A DNA stretch of 64,000 bases from Sphingobium faniae. GTDB lineage: Bacteria; Pseudomonadota; Alphaproteobacteria; Sphingomonadales; Sphingomonadaceae. Positions 49,921 through 58,086 of the stretch are shown here, piece after piece. The position numbers and the translations under genes were made by a program. Every line of letters starts with the position of its first letter. The stretch's first letter is position 1. The stretch covers positions 186,001-250,000 of the forward strand of contig FMTU01000007.1 of assembly GCA_900100475.1 (NCBI GenBank), read 5' to 3'. The notes under the pieces are model-generated. The model had not been told where the DNA came from. It did no database searches and saw only the letters and a list, made by a program, of their open reading frames with translations.

Positions 49921-50709
49921 TTAGCCTTTCGTTTGCGCCAGCCGGACGTTCGCCGTCGCCAGTTGCGAAGCGATCCACCACATGATCATGGCGAGCAGGA
50001 TAGTGGCAACGCCCCCCGCTTCCATCACCGTTCTCGACACTGACGCATTCATGACATTGAAGAGAATGAAATTGGTCCCGAAATGGCCCATCAGCGTGCC
50101 CATGGTCGTCAATACGGGAACGAGAAGCTGACGAACCCCCGTGAGTTGCGGCAGGAGAAAGGCGATCAGCGACGCCCCGAACAGTTCGGCGCTGGAATTC
50201 ATGAACGACCATGTCAGCGGGGCCGTCGCCTTCCAGATCCACAGCGGCGCGGGTTCGAAATACGCCCACAGGCCGGTGCTGACGCCGACGATCTCACCGA
50301 AATAATAGCAGGTGACAGTGATCGCGCCGGTTTTCCAGATCAGGCTGCGGCGGATCGTTCCGGCCATCGCCTGCCTGTAGATAATCAGATAGACAACGCC
50401 GAAGCCGAAAGTGTAGCCCAGCGCGATATGCCAGGGAATGGTGCGATCGACCGCACTGAACAGGGCGATGCTGCCACCGGACGGATGGGTGACATGGCCC
50501 AGATAGCCGACCAGCGTTTCAAGGATGATGGAGGTGAAGGCGCCGATGACCAGCAGCGGCGGGACGAGCGAGCCGTCGCGGCGCGCCATCTTCAGCGAAT
50601 ACAGGAACACTGAAGCGGCCAACACCAGAGTCACCCAGAAAAAAATCGTCTGCAATGGTTCCGGCATCTGTAAGATCGGCGCCTGCGCGATCTGGCTTGT
50701 CACTCCCAT
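49921..50709 (-). CDS. Polytopic membrane protein
   Basis: A 262-residue protein; ATG 50709 is preferred because GGGGAG lies 7 bases upstream; the frame also has an ATG at 50724. At least six hydrophobic segments are visible (IFFWVTLVLAASVFLYSL, VIGAFTSIILETLVGYLG, IALGYTFGFGVVYLIIY, ITVTCYYFGEIVGVSTG, LFGASLIAFLLPQL, VATILLAMIMWWIASQL). No transporter or enzyme motif is certain. Heading the four-gene minus unit, it may move a pathway intermediate. Divergent from the phosphatase gene at 50841. Confidence 0.7.
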   Translation of the reverse strand: MGVTSQIAQAPILQMPEPLQTIFFWVTLVLAASVFLYSLKMARRDGSLVPPLLVIGAFTSIILETLVGYLGHVTHPSGGSIALFSAVDRTIPWHIALGYTFGFGVVYLIIYRQAMAGTIRRSLIWKTGAITVTCYYFGEIVGVSTGLWAYFEPAPLWIWKATAPLTWSFMNSSAELFGASLIAFLLPQLTGVRQLLVPVLTTMGTLMGHFGTNFILFNVMNASVSRTVMEAGGVATILLAMIMWWIASQLATANVRLAQTKG

Positions 50710-50840
50710 CACCCTACTCCCCATTCATATCGGCATTGAGCCATGAAGCAAAAAAGCCACTTTCGGCTTGTCTTGAATATATTGGACAACAGACGCACTA
50801 TACGCAAGCGATCAATTCCGGTTTTGAAAAGAGGTGAAGA

Positions 50841-51635
50841 ATGGCTGCTTCGTTGCTGCCGATCAAAGGCGCGAGAAATCTGCGGGATATGGGTGGTTTA
50901 CGCAGTCTGGATGGACGCGTCCTGCGTCATGGGATGCTGTTCCGTTCGGGGAGCCTGCATGAGATAGAGGCCGAATCGGCCGATGCCCTGGCCGCCCTTG
51001 GGTTGCAGACCATCTGCGATTTTCGCGCCCCCGACGAACGGCTGGATCAACCCACGCCCCTCGTCGGCGATCTTGTCGAGATCGTGTCGTGGGACGATGC
51101 CCAGGATCTGACCCATAGGGGGCTGGCCGAGGGCGAGATGCGCACGCGCGAAGACGGGCGCAGGGCCGTGATGAAGATCTACGAACAATTGCCGGTGCTG
51201 CATCTGGAGAAATATCGCGTCATGTTCGAACGGCTGGTCGCGGGCAAAGTCCCCATGCTGTTCCATTGTGCCGCGGGCAAGGACCGGACGGGCATCGCCG
51301 CCGCCCTGATCCTCGAAGCGATCGGGGTTTCCCGGTCGGATATATTGGAGGATTATGCCGCCTCGGAAAAACTCGTCCATTATCTGAGCCTGTTCCGCAA
51401 GGATGCGCAGCGCAATCCGCGGTCGGTCGTCGCCCGCTATCTGCAAAAGCCCGAATCCTTTGTGTCGGCCGTGCTGTCTTCCGATCCGGCATATCTGGAC
51501 CATGGACTGGCTTCGATCGCGGACCGATGGGGTTCGACGGAAGCCTATCTGGAACGGGAGATGCGGCTGGACGCGGAACGCAAGGAACGCTTGCGCGACA
51601 TTCTTCTCGAAGAGGCGGCGGCATCGAAAAATTGA
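50841..51635 (+). CDS. Tyrosine-phosphatase-family protein
   Basis: A 264-residue cysteine phosphatase after AGAGGTGAAG. It begins with IKGARNLRDMGGLRSLDGRV, the start motif of bacterial Tyr/Ser phosphatases (Y_phosphatase3). The P-loop HCAAGKDRTG puts the nucleophilic Cys at 143 and Arg at 149. DFRAPDERLDQP provides the usual Arg/Asp region. These enzymes hydrolyse phosphate from proteins, phosphoinositides or small molecules. Its neighbour is an APH-type kinase, which suggests opposing phosphorylation and dephosphorylation of a pathway compound. That is inference. Confidence 0.88.
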   Translation: MAASLLPIKGARNLRDMGGLRSLDGRVLRHGMLFRSGSLHEIEAESADALAALGLQTICDFRAPDERLDQPTPLVGDLVEIVSWDDAQDLTHRGLAEGEMRTREDGRRAVMKIYEQLPVLHLEKYRVMFERLVAGKVPMLFHCAAGKDRTGIAAALILEAIGVSRSDILEDYAASEKLVHYLSLFRKDAQRNPRSVVARYLQKPESFVSAVLSSDPAYLDHGLASIADRWGSTEAYLEREMRLDAERKERLRDILLEEAAASKN

Positions 51636-51636
51636 T

Positions 51637-52944
51637 ATGAAAATGAAAGAAGAGAAGATGGAGAGCCAAAACGCTCGCGAAAGCAGAAATGGAGGGCACG
51701 ACGACGCCCTCGCCCTGCTGGCCGCCGTCCAGTCCCTTCTGACCAGGGTGCAGGCCGAAGAGGGCGACCGACTGTCGCGAGAAAACACGGACCTGTTGAG
51801 GCGCGCCACTGCGGGGCTCGGCTGGGTTCGCGCGACCTGGGGCGGGCATGACGACCCCGCCCTTTCGACCGATACGCCGCTGGAACGGGAACATCGGGCG
51901 CGGCAACATCTGGCGCGCCATGTGTCGGGCGATGAACTGAAACCGGATTCCGCGCGGCAAACCGACATTCCGCGTCCAGCGCCGACGGCGCAAGCTCTCA
52001 CGGCCGCGATATGCGCAAGCACGGGCCATCCCGTCGCCATAGAATCGATCGCGCCGATCTGGACCGAGACATCCAAGGAAATCTTCGCCGTCGCCTGCTC
52101 GGCGCCCGGATGGCCGCGCGAGGCCATATTGCGCAGGGAACCGCCGATCGCCGTCGTCGCCACTTCGCTGGTCGATGAATATGACGTGCTGCAACTGGCG
52201 CATGACGCCGGACTGCCTGTCCCCCGCCCCCTGTTCGCCGAGGCCGACCCGAATGTTCTCGAAGGGCGCGTCCTGCTGCTGGAGCGCGTCCATGGTCAGG
52301 CACAGGGGGTTGCCAAGATCGGCGCGGCGGGTCCGGCGATCGCGGCGGATATGGCCGCTTTCCTTGCCCGGTTGCATGCGCTGGACCCGAACCAGGTGCC
52401 CCGCCTGCGGAGCGACGGCCAGTCCATCGCGGATCGGCTGGCCCAGAACATCGCAAAAGCACGGGAGGACTGCGCCATGGGGGACCAGTCGCCCCTCGTC
52501 ATGGCGGCCTTCGACTGGCTGGACGCCCATTTCGACGAATGCGTGACGGAGGTCCCCGCCATCGTTCACGGCGATTTCGACCTGCGCAACATTCTCATAG
52601 AAAATGGCCGGTTGTCGGCGGTTCTGGATTGGGAATTGTCGGTCCGCGGCCATCCCGCGCAGGATCTTGGCTATGCCTGGCCCCATGTCACGCAGATCAG
52701 CCAATGGGACGATTTCATGGCGGCCTACAGAGCTGCCGGAGGTCGTCCCATCCCACTTCGGCAGGTGCTGTTCTTCGCCATCTGGTCGCAACTTTGGCGA
52801 ATCGCGGTGATCGTGCCGCTGTGGCGCGCCTTCTACCGGGGCGAACATGCGGTGCTGCTGCTGGGCAGCCTGCGCTATCTGGAACAGCAGGTCTATCTTG
52901 ACGATCTGGCGCGGGCCTTCAATGTGGCGACGAGCCTGGACTGA
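51637..52944 (+). CDS. APH-type small-molecule kinase (copy 1)
   Basis: A 435-residue protein; starts at ATG 51637 or 51658 are both plausible. Residues 1-130 are helical and unusual for aminoglycoside kinases. The APH kinase domain follows: VDEYDVLQLAHDAGLPVPRP, the Brenner box HGDFDLRN (304-311 from the later start), and DWE (324-326), with an HPAQDLGYAW stretch after. Homologues beside lipid or terpenoid catabolic genes are related to ACAD10/11-type kinases, which phosphorylate hydroxyacyl groups rather than antibiotics. A resistance role is unlikely in this context. Confidence 0.85.
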   Translation: MKMKEEKMESQNARESRNGGHDDALALLAAVQSLLTRVQAEEGDRLSRENTDLLRRATAGLGWVRATWGGHDDPALSTDTPLEREHRARQHLARHVSGDELKPDSARQTDIPRPAPTAQALTAAICASTGHPVAIESIAPIWTETSKEIFAVACSAPGWPREAILRREPPIAVVATSLVDEYDVLQLAHDAGLPVPRPLFAEADPNVLEGRVLLLERVHGQAQGVAKIGAAGPAIAADMAAFLARLHALDPNQVPRLRSDGQSIADRLAQNIAKAREDCAMGDQSPLVMAAFDWLDAHFDECVTEVPAIVHGDFDLRNILIENGRLSAVLDWELSVRGHPAQDLGYAWPHVTQISQWDDFMAAYRAAGGRPIPLRQVLFFAIWSQLWRIAVIVPLWRAFYRGEHAVLLLGSLRYLEQQVYLDDLARAFNVATSLD

Positions 52945-53072
52945 ATGTCAATACGTATGCTTTCGAACTTTACTCTTGCGTACATAACCTTTAATCTGAC
53001 CGCCGATCTGCAAGCCTGAAGGCGGGGACGAAAAATGTCCGGCCGGGGTATCGGGTAGAAGAGGATGACCGC

Positions 53073-54464
53073 ATGGATTATGATTATCGCACCGGCTTTG
53101 TGAGCTATCCCGATGCAGAACCGGGCAGCCCGGCCGCCAAGGCGCCCTTTGTCGACATGGGAACGGGCAGGATCGATCCCAGCCGCTACTGGTCGAAGGA
53201 AGAGGCCGACCTGGAATGGGATCATATGTGGACCAAGGCCTGGTGGTTCGCGGGCCTCGCCCACGACATCCCCAATGTGGGCGACTATTTCAAGGTCGAC
53301 CATGGCCGCGAATCCTTCATCGTCGTGCGGACCGGCGAAGGCGCTGACGAGATCGCCGCTTATTACAATGTCTGCCCGCACCGCGGCAACCGGATCGCGC
53401 ATGGCGATTTTGGCGCGGTATCGGACGATGGCTGTTTCCGCTGCGACTTTCATGGCTGGCGTTTCGGGCTGGACGGATCGAATGTCGAAATTCGCGACGA
53501 GATTATTTTCCGGCCCGAAGTGATCGCGCATCGGCCGGGCCTCAAGGCGGCGCGTTGCGGGGTATGGAACAGCCTGATCTTCATCAGCATGGCGGAAGAC
53601 GGACCGTCGTTGATGGAGCAACTGGATGTGATGCCCGAACATCTGAAAGCCTATCCTTTCGACAAATACCGGGTTCTGCGCGACATCCAGGTTTGCTGGG
53701 ACGCCAATTGGAAGACCGCGCTGGATGCTTTCGTCGAATTCTACCATGCCGACGATGTCCATCCCGAGGTGCTGCCTTTCTCCGAAACGCTGGAATGTCA
53801 GTATGACCTGTACGACCATGGGCTGAGCCGCATGGTGATCGCGCTCGGCTATGTCACCAACAGGTTCGAGGATCGGGTGACGGTGCCCGAGGGGCTGAAG
53901 ATGTTCCTTGCCTTTTTCGGCGGCAATCCGGCGGATTTCGAAGGGCTTCCCGGCAAGGACTATGCCCAGGCGCTGGCGAAGGTGAAGCGGGACTGGGCCA
54001 AGCGCCACGGCTACGATCATTTCGACAATCTGAGCGACGCGCAGGTCACGGACGACTGGAATTATTTCGTCTTCCCGAACATCACCATCAATGTGTTCAG
54101 CGATGCGCTGCTGATCCAGGTCTTCCGCCCGCATCCGACCGACCCGGAAAAGAGCATCTATCGCGCCATTTCGCTATGCCTGCCGGTGCCCGACACGCAG
54201 GAAATGGTCATGGACCCCGGCTCCTTCGGTCCTGAAGCGATTTCCGAGCCGGGCTGGGACGGCGCCGTCCGTCCGCCCATCGAGCAGCCGATCAATGTCG
54301 AGGATTTCGGTTCGGTCCTCTCGCAGGACGCCCGGCGCGTGCCCGAAGTGCAGAAGGGCCTGCGCTCCCGCGCCTTCAAGGGCTATGTCCTGTCGGAATC
54401 GGAAGTGCGCATCCGCCACTATCTGGCGGAGGTCGACCGCTATATCGGTCGCCCGACAGCCTGA
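53073..54464 (+). CDS. Rieske-type aromatic ring-hydroxylating oxygenase alpha subunit
   Basis: A 463-residue protein. The Rieske cluster is C101-x-H103 (YNVCPHRGNRI) and C124-x2-H127 (CFRCDFHGWRFG). The mononuclear iron site includes H225 and H230 in AFVEFYHADDVHPEV. Such oxygenases use O2 and electrons from a separate reductase to hydroxylate or demethylate rings. The small (beta) subunit, ferredoxin and reductase are not in the window, so it may be an alpha-only enzyme of the kind acting on terpenoids, steroids or side chains. The stop overlaps the SMR gene start. Confidence 0.93.
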   Translation: MDYDYRTGFVSYPDAEPGSPAAKAPFVDMGTGRIDPSRYWSKEEADLEWDHMWTKAWWFAGLAHDIPNVGDYFKVDHGRESFIVVRTGEGADEIAAYYNVCPHRGNRIAHGDFGAVSDDGCFRCDFHGWRFGLDGSNVEIRDEIIFRPEVIAHRPGLKAARCGVWNSLIFISMAEDGPSLMEQLDVMPEHLKAYPFDKYRVLRDIQVCWDANWKTALDAFVEFYHADDVHPEVLPFSETLECQYDLYDHGLSRMVIALGYVTNRFEDRVTVPEGLKMFLAFFGGNPADFEGLPGKDYAQALAKVKRDWAKRHGYDHFDNLSDAQVTDDWNYFVFPNITINVFSDALLIQVFRPHPTDPEKSIYRAISLCLPVPDTQEMVMDPGSFGPEAISEPGWDGAVRPPIEQPINVEDFGSVLSQDARRVPEVQKGLRSRAFKGYVLSESEVRIRHYLAEVDRYIGRPTA

Positions 54465-54814
54465 TGGACAACGGTTCGTCGACAGGATTGTCCGCAAGGG
54501 CAATCCTGCTGTTCATCGGCCTGATCGCGACCCAGATCGCGGCGGTATCCATGCTTCCGAAGACGGACGGCTTTGCCAGTCTTCGCTGGACGGGCGCATG
54601 TTTGGGAACCTATGCGCTGTCCTTCTGGATCATGTCGACCATCATCCGGGAAGGACAGCCGCTGGGCCTGCTGGTGCCGTTGATGTCGGCGGTGATCCCC
54701 ATCGCCACCATCATCGTGGGAACGTTGGTCTATCATGAACCGGCGTCGATGCTGCGTATCGGGTTGCTTGTGGCGGCCTGTATCCTGGTGTCGGTGGCGA
54801 CCGTCGTTTCCTAG
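54464..54814 (+). CDS. SMR/EamA-like small membrane transporter
   Basis: A 116-residue protein, ATG overlapping the Rieske gene stop (TGATGG). It has four membrane segments (AILLFIGLIATQIAAVSML, GTYALSFWIMSTII, LGLLVPLMSAVIPIATIIVG, IGLLVAACILVSVATVV). The Y-H-E-P near the third loop is typical of small multidrug resistance/EmrE-like proteins. It might export a toxic intermediate. Its TAG stop falls inside the start of a repeat element at 54811. Confidence 0.75.
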   Translation: MDNGSSTGLSARAILLFIGLIATQIAAVSMLPKTDGFASLRWTGACLGTYALSFWIMSTIIREGQPLGLLVPLMSAVIPIATIIVGTLVYHEPASMLRIGLLVAACILVSVATVVS

Positions 54815-54917
54815 AGTGATCTCGAGCCAGATGGAATCATCTGGCGACTCGGAAATCACGGTAATCAAAGGATAATTTGGAGGCGTTTCGGTTCAATCAG
54901 AACCGGAACGACTCTAG
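54811..54917. repeat. 107-bp palindromic repeat with CTAGAGT ends
   Basis: The element opens CTAGAGT and closes ACTCTAG (7-bp perfect terminal inverted repeats). Inside are two hairpins: CCAGATG/CATCTGG around GAAT, and GTTTCGGTTC/GAACCGGAAC around AATCA. This resembles short interspersed palindromic elements I have seen in alphaproteobacterial intergenic regions. Its first bases provide the TAG stop of the SMR-like gene. It fills the gap between two convergent genes and may act as a transcription or mRNA 3' end. Confidence 0.7.
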
Positions 54918-54963
54918 GGCGGATCGACTTTCAGTTCTGACGGCCTGAATGTCGATTGGCCCT
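54916..54963. repeat. Adjacent 48-bp stem-loop
   Basis: AGGGCGGATCGAC (54916-54928) pairs with GTCGATTGGCCCT (54951-54963) at 11 of 13 positions, and an inner TTCAG/CTGAA pair extends it. It overlaps the end of the minus-strand gene at 54962. Possible bidirectional terminator or a second interspersed repeat. Confidence 0.6.
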
Positions 54964-56008
54964 AACGGCGCGGCCTCGCCAGGCTGGCCATCGGCGCGAT
55001 GCGCTCGCGCACGCCGAAGCCGATTTCATCGCCGCAACGGATGCGGAGCAGGGATTCGGTCCACTGCAAGGCTCCCACGGCCGAAAAGTCCGTGCCGGGC
55101 TCTTCCGTCGCCGGCGGATAAAAGGTGAGAGCGGCGGAATGAAGCAGTTCGCCGGTCATGCGCAATTCTTCGCCGCCCACGTTGATGGCGACATCCATGT
55201 TGCCCGCGCGGGGGTCGTCCATCGGATCGGCTGGAAAACTGCCGGGCATCGCGCTGGCGCCTGGCACGGCGGGATGGATCGTCACATGGCCCAGTTGGAG
55301 CATGTCCGACCGGGATGATGCGACATAGGCGGCATTGGTCACGCTGTTCTGCAATTGAACCACCTGTGCCATGACCGCCCGGCCGCTCGGGAAGAGGGCG
55401 GAAATCCAGAAATCGCCTTCCACCAGCGCATAGTCGCGCGGTCCACAGCTATGGTCGCGAACGCACATGCCGGAAAAGGCGAGCGTCGGCGCATCGCATT
55501 GGAACCTGCCCCGCGCGCGCCCGATCTGCTGGTGATGCATGTGGGAATAGCTGTCCGCATCGCCCACGCTGGAGCGCAGATCCCACAGCGGGATCACGCC
55601 TTGCCATTCAAGGTCGAACATCAGCGGAACCGGCGTGCCCCCGCGATGCGGGCCTTGCATATTGTCCCGCCGATGCACCTTGTCGGCCGTTCCGGTAAAG
55701 GCGACCCGCCACAGGCGCGCGTCCTCCACGATCTCCACGACAAGACCGGCCAGCTCCAGCCGGCGGTCCGACGTCTGGCGTCCTTCGACCATGGCAATGG
55801 CGATCTCGTCATCCGGCAGATAGGCCACCACGGATGCCCGCCACCGATCGAGATCATCGACGCATCGCCCCACATGCAGGCTCACGGCGCGCTGGCTGGC
55901 TTCGTCCATGGCGAAGAAATAGAGATATTCTGTCCAAAGCGGTTCACTGGAGAGCGGCTGAAACCGCTCTTCGATCCGCGCCGCCAGCACCCTAGCACGG
56001 ATCGACAT
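54962..56008 (-). CDS. RDHS-motif protein (DUF7064/7065-like), copy 3 (divergent)
   Basis: A 348-residue protein from ATG 56008. A beta-rich fold is suggested. Signature segments are SGMCVRDHSCGPRDYALVEG and FWISALFPSGRAVMAQVVQL, matching the RDHS-x-G-x-R-D and FPSGR blocks of the two closer paralogs. The N-terminal 130 residues differ from them. It is co-directional with the flavoprotein gene upstream (87-bp gap). Three such proteins in 12 kb suggest successive or specialised steps in the same pathway. Function unknown. Confidence 0.65.
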   Translation of the reverse strand: MSIRARVLAARIEERFQPLSSEPLWTEYLYFFAMDEASQRAVSLHVGRCVDDLDRWRASVVAYLPDDEIAIAMVEGRQTSDRRLELAGLVVEIVEDARLWRVAFTGTADKVHRRDNMQGPHRGGTPVPLMFDLEWQGVIPLWDLRSSVGDADSYSHMHHQQIGRARGRFQCDAPTLAFSGMCVRDHSCGPRDYALVEGDFWISALFPSGRAVMAQVVQLQNSVTNAAYVASSRSDMLQLGHVTIHPAVPGASAMPGSFPADPMDDPRAGNMDVAINVGGEELRMTGELLHSAALTFYPPATEEPGTDFSAVGALQWTESLLRIRCGDEIGFGVRERIAPMASLARPRR

Positions 56009-56095
56009 GAAGGTTTCCCAAGGAAGACAGAGGCTGATTCATGAGGTTTCGGTCGATAATGGAGGGGGAAGCGACAGGATTATGGAGACCGCCTG

Positions 56096-57655
56096 CTAGC
56101 CGATAAAAACTCCTTCCCGTTCAAGCCCCATATCCGCGAACATTTGCAAAGCGGTCGCCCGTCCGCCCAATATGATCGTCCCGCCGGGATGCATGAAGGG
56201 ACCGCACAGATAGAGGCCCTCGGCCCCTGGCACCCGGTAGTTCGCCAGTTCCGGTATCGGCCGCATGCCGAACATCTGGCCGGCGTCCATCGCAATGCCC
56301 ACCGTATCGCCGTTCTTGAGCGAAGGCGACCAGGCGGCATGGTCGGCGGGCGTCACCACGGTCCGGGAAAGGATCTGGTCGATATCCAGATTGCTCATGT
56401 GCGCGAATATCTTTGCCAGCACCCTGTCGGCGAATTCCGACTTGATGTCGTCCCAGGTGGCCCCAGCCGGTTCGAACGGGACGAAATTATAGGCATAAAG
56501 CGTCGCATGCCCTTCCGGAGCGCGCGTGGGATCGAAGTTCGACTGAATATAAATGATCGGGTCCAACTCGGTCGGCATGTCTCCGTACCGATATCCGCTA
56601 TGATTGCGCAGGAAGGTTTTCGGGTCGCGGTCCAGCAGGCACACATTCATCGCATCGTCGAAAGCGGTCCCCGCATGATAACTCGGCGTCGTGGGCAGCG
56701 TACAATGGATGTTGAAGGAGCCATATTGGCTCAGCCGCACGGAAGCGCAGCGCTGCACCAGAGCTTCCGAAACTCCCGGCACCATGCTGCCCAGATCCCA
56801 GGGGTGGATCGACGCGACCACGGCCCGGCGCGCCCGGATCGTTTCGCCGTCGCTGGTCAGCACACCGACGGCACGCCCCCCTTCGACCAGGATTTTGTCC
56901 ACCGTCACCCCATAGCGAATGGAGCCGCCATGCTGCTCCAGGCAAGCGCCGAGCGCATCCGACAGCTTTTGCAGCCCGCCGACCACGGCGCCCGTCGGAT
57001 AGCTGTGCGCGAGCGCCAGGAACAGATAGAGGACGAGTCCCGTACCATTTGTATCGGCGGATTGCGCGGTCTCGGGACAACGGGCCAGATGCGTTCGCAC
57101 CGCGTCATTCTCGAACCGCTGGCGGACGATATCGTAAATGCTGCTGTGATAGAGGGACAGCAAGTGGCGGCCCTGCTCCGTTGAATCCAGCCCGGCGATA
57201 AAGCTCCCGTAGGGAACCGGCGGTTCGAACAGAGCCTGCCGCAAGATGGGCCAGATCGCCAGCGCCTCTCCCACCAGTGCGCGATAGGCTTCCGCATCCC
57301 TGGTCGAAAACCGTGCGATGCTTTCGCAACTCGCATCCAGGTCGCGATAGGTGATCAGCCCGCTGCCATCCTCGAAGATGGTCGCATAGGGTTTGTCCGA
57401 CCAGGCGATTTCCAGCCCATGCCGGGAGAAGAGGTCCAGTTCATCGTCGGCGATGATGGGGTTGGCCGCCCCGGTCACGATGGCCGTCGCAATGGTGTCC
57501 TGAATATAGCCTTCGGGGTTGTCGTGGGAGACGACGCATCCTCCCAGCCGGTCATTTTTCTCCAGCACGCATACGCCAAGACCTGCCTTGCCCAGATAAG
57601 CAGCAGCGGAAAGCGTATTGCTGCCACCGCCGACCACAATTACGTCTGCATCCAT
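56096..57655 (-). CDS. FAD-dependent oxidoreductase, phytoene-desaturase-like
   Basis: A 519-residue flavoprotein from ATG 57655 after GGGAG. The dinucleotide motif is VIVVGGGSNTLSAAAYLGKAG, then CVLEKNDRLGGCV. The second half has the C-terminal FAD segment GLYLCGPFMHPGGTIILGGR, which matches phytoene desaturase/crtI-like and NAD(P)-binding proteins. These remove hydrogens from isoprenoid or related hydrophobic chains, consistent with a terpenoid- or steroid-like substrate. It forms a minus unit with the RDHS copy downstream. Confidence 0.88.
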   Translation of the reverse strand: MDADVIVVGGGSNTLSAAAYLGKAGLGVCVLEKNDRLGGCVVSHDNPEGYIQDTIATAIVTGAANPIIADDELDLFSRHGLEIAWSDKPYATIFEDGSGLITYRDLDASCESIARFSTRDAEAYRALVGEALAIWPILRQALFEPPVPYGSFIAGLDSTEQGRHLLSLYHSSIYDIVRQRFENDAVRTHLARCPETAQSADTNGTGLVLYLFLALAHSYPTGAVVGGLQKLSDALGACLEQHGGSIRYGVTVDKILVEGGRAVGVLTSDGETIRARRAVVASIHPWDLGSMVPGVSEALVQRCASVRLSQYGSFNIHCTLPTTPSYHAGTAFDDAMNVCLLDRDPKTFLRNHSGYRYGDMPTELDPIIYIQSNFDPTRAPEGHATLYAYNFVPFEPAGATWDDIKSEFADRVLAKIFAHMSNLDIDQILSRTVVTPADHAAWSPSLKNGDTVGIAMDAGQMFGMRPIPELANYRVPGAEGLYLCGPFMHPGGTIILGGRATALQMFADMGLEREGVFIG

Positions 57656-58086
57656 TATGTGACTCCCATTGCAAATTATGTTCTCAGGCCCCGACGACCC
57701 GGCTTTCCCGGGCTTTTCTCCCGGTTCAACCTGGCTGCAATACCGACATATATTATAATTTTCGCATGACTATCATATGCTAGCAAATTATTATCCGCAA
57801 GGAAACATGGTAAGCCATAACCCCGGATCGGTTGAATATCGGGACGAATTTGCCGCTTGCGAACCCTTTATAATATGCTATCGTACCATGTGATAACTTA
57901 CAAAATAGGGTGAATGGAGAAGGATGGCGCGCCGCCTCTTGACGCCCGCGCATGTGCAAAAGCTACAGAACCGGATCACCGCGCAGCCAGTGCCAAAGCT
58001 GCGGCGGCATGAGCGGTTCAGAGCGAGTCCCGGCGCGGCTGGCAGCCGCCGACAACGGGTCCGTTCAACAGTAAGGAGGAGCCTTG
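57656..58086. promoter_or_regulatory. Divergent promoter region of flavoprotein and APH units
   Basis: A 431-bp region with no convincing gene. ATCATATGCTAGC at about 57772-57784 and ATAATATGCTATC at about 57870-57882 are near-identical direct repeats 98 bp apart. A perfect TATAAT lies at 57869-57874 facing the APH gene, and ATTATA at 57752-57757 faces the flavoprotein gene. The paired repeats near each promoter suggest one regulator acting on both. Confidence 0.45.

Noticed and set aside
51220-52848. Minus-strand open frame (542 codons)
   Set aside because: Antisense to phosphatase and APH kinase, both with catalytic motifs.
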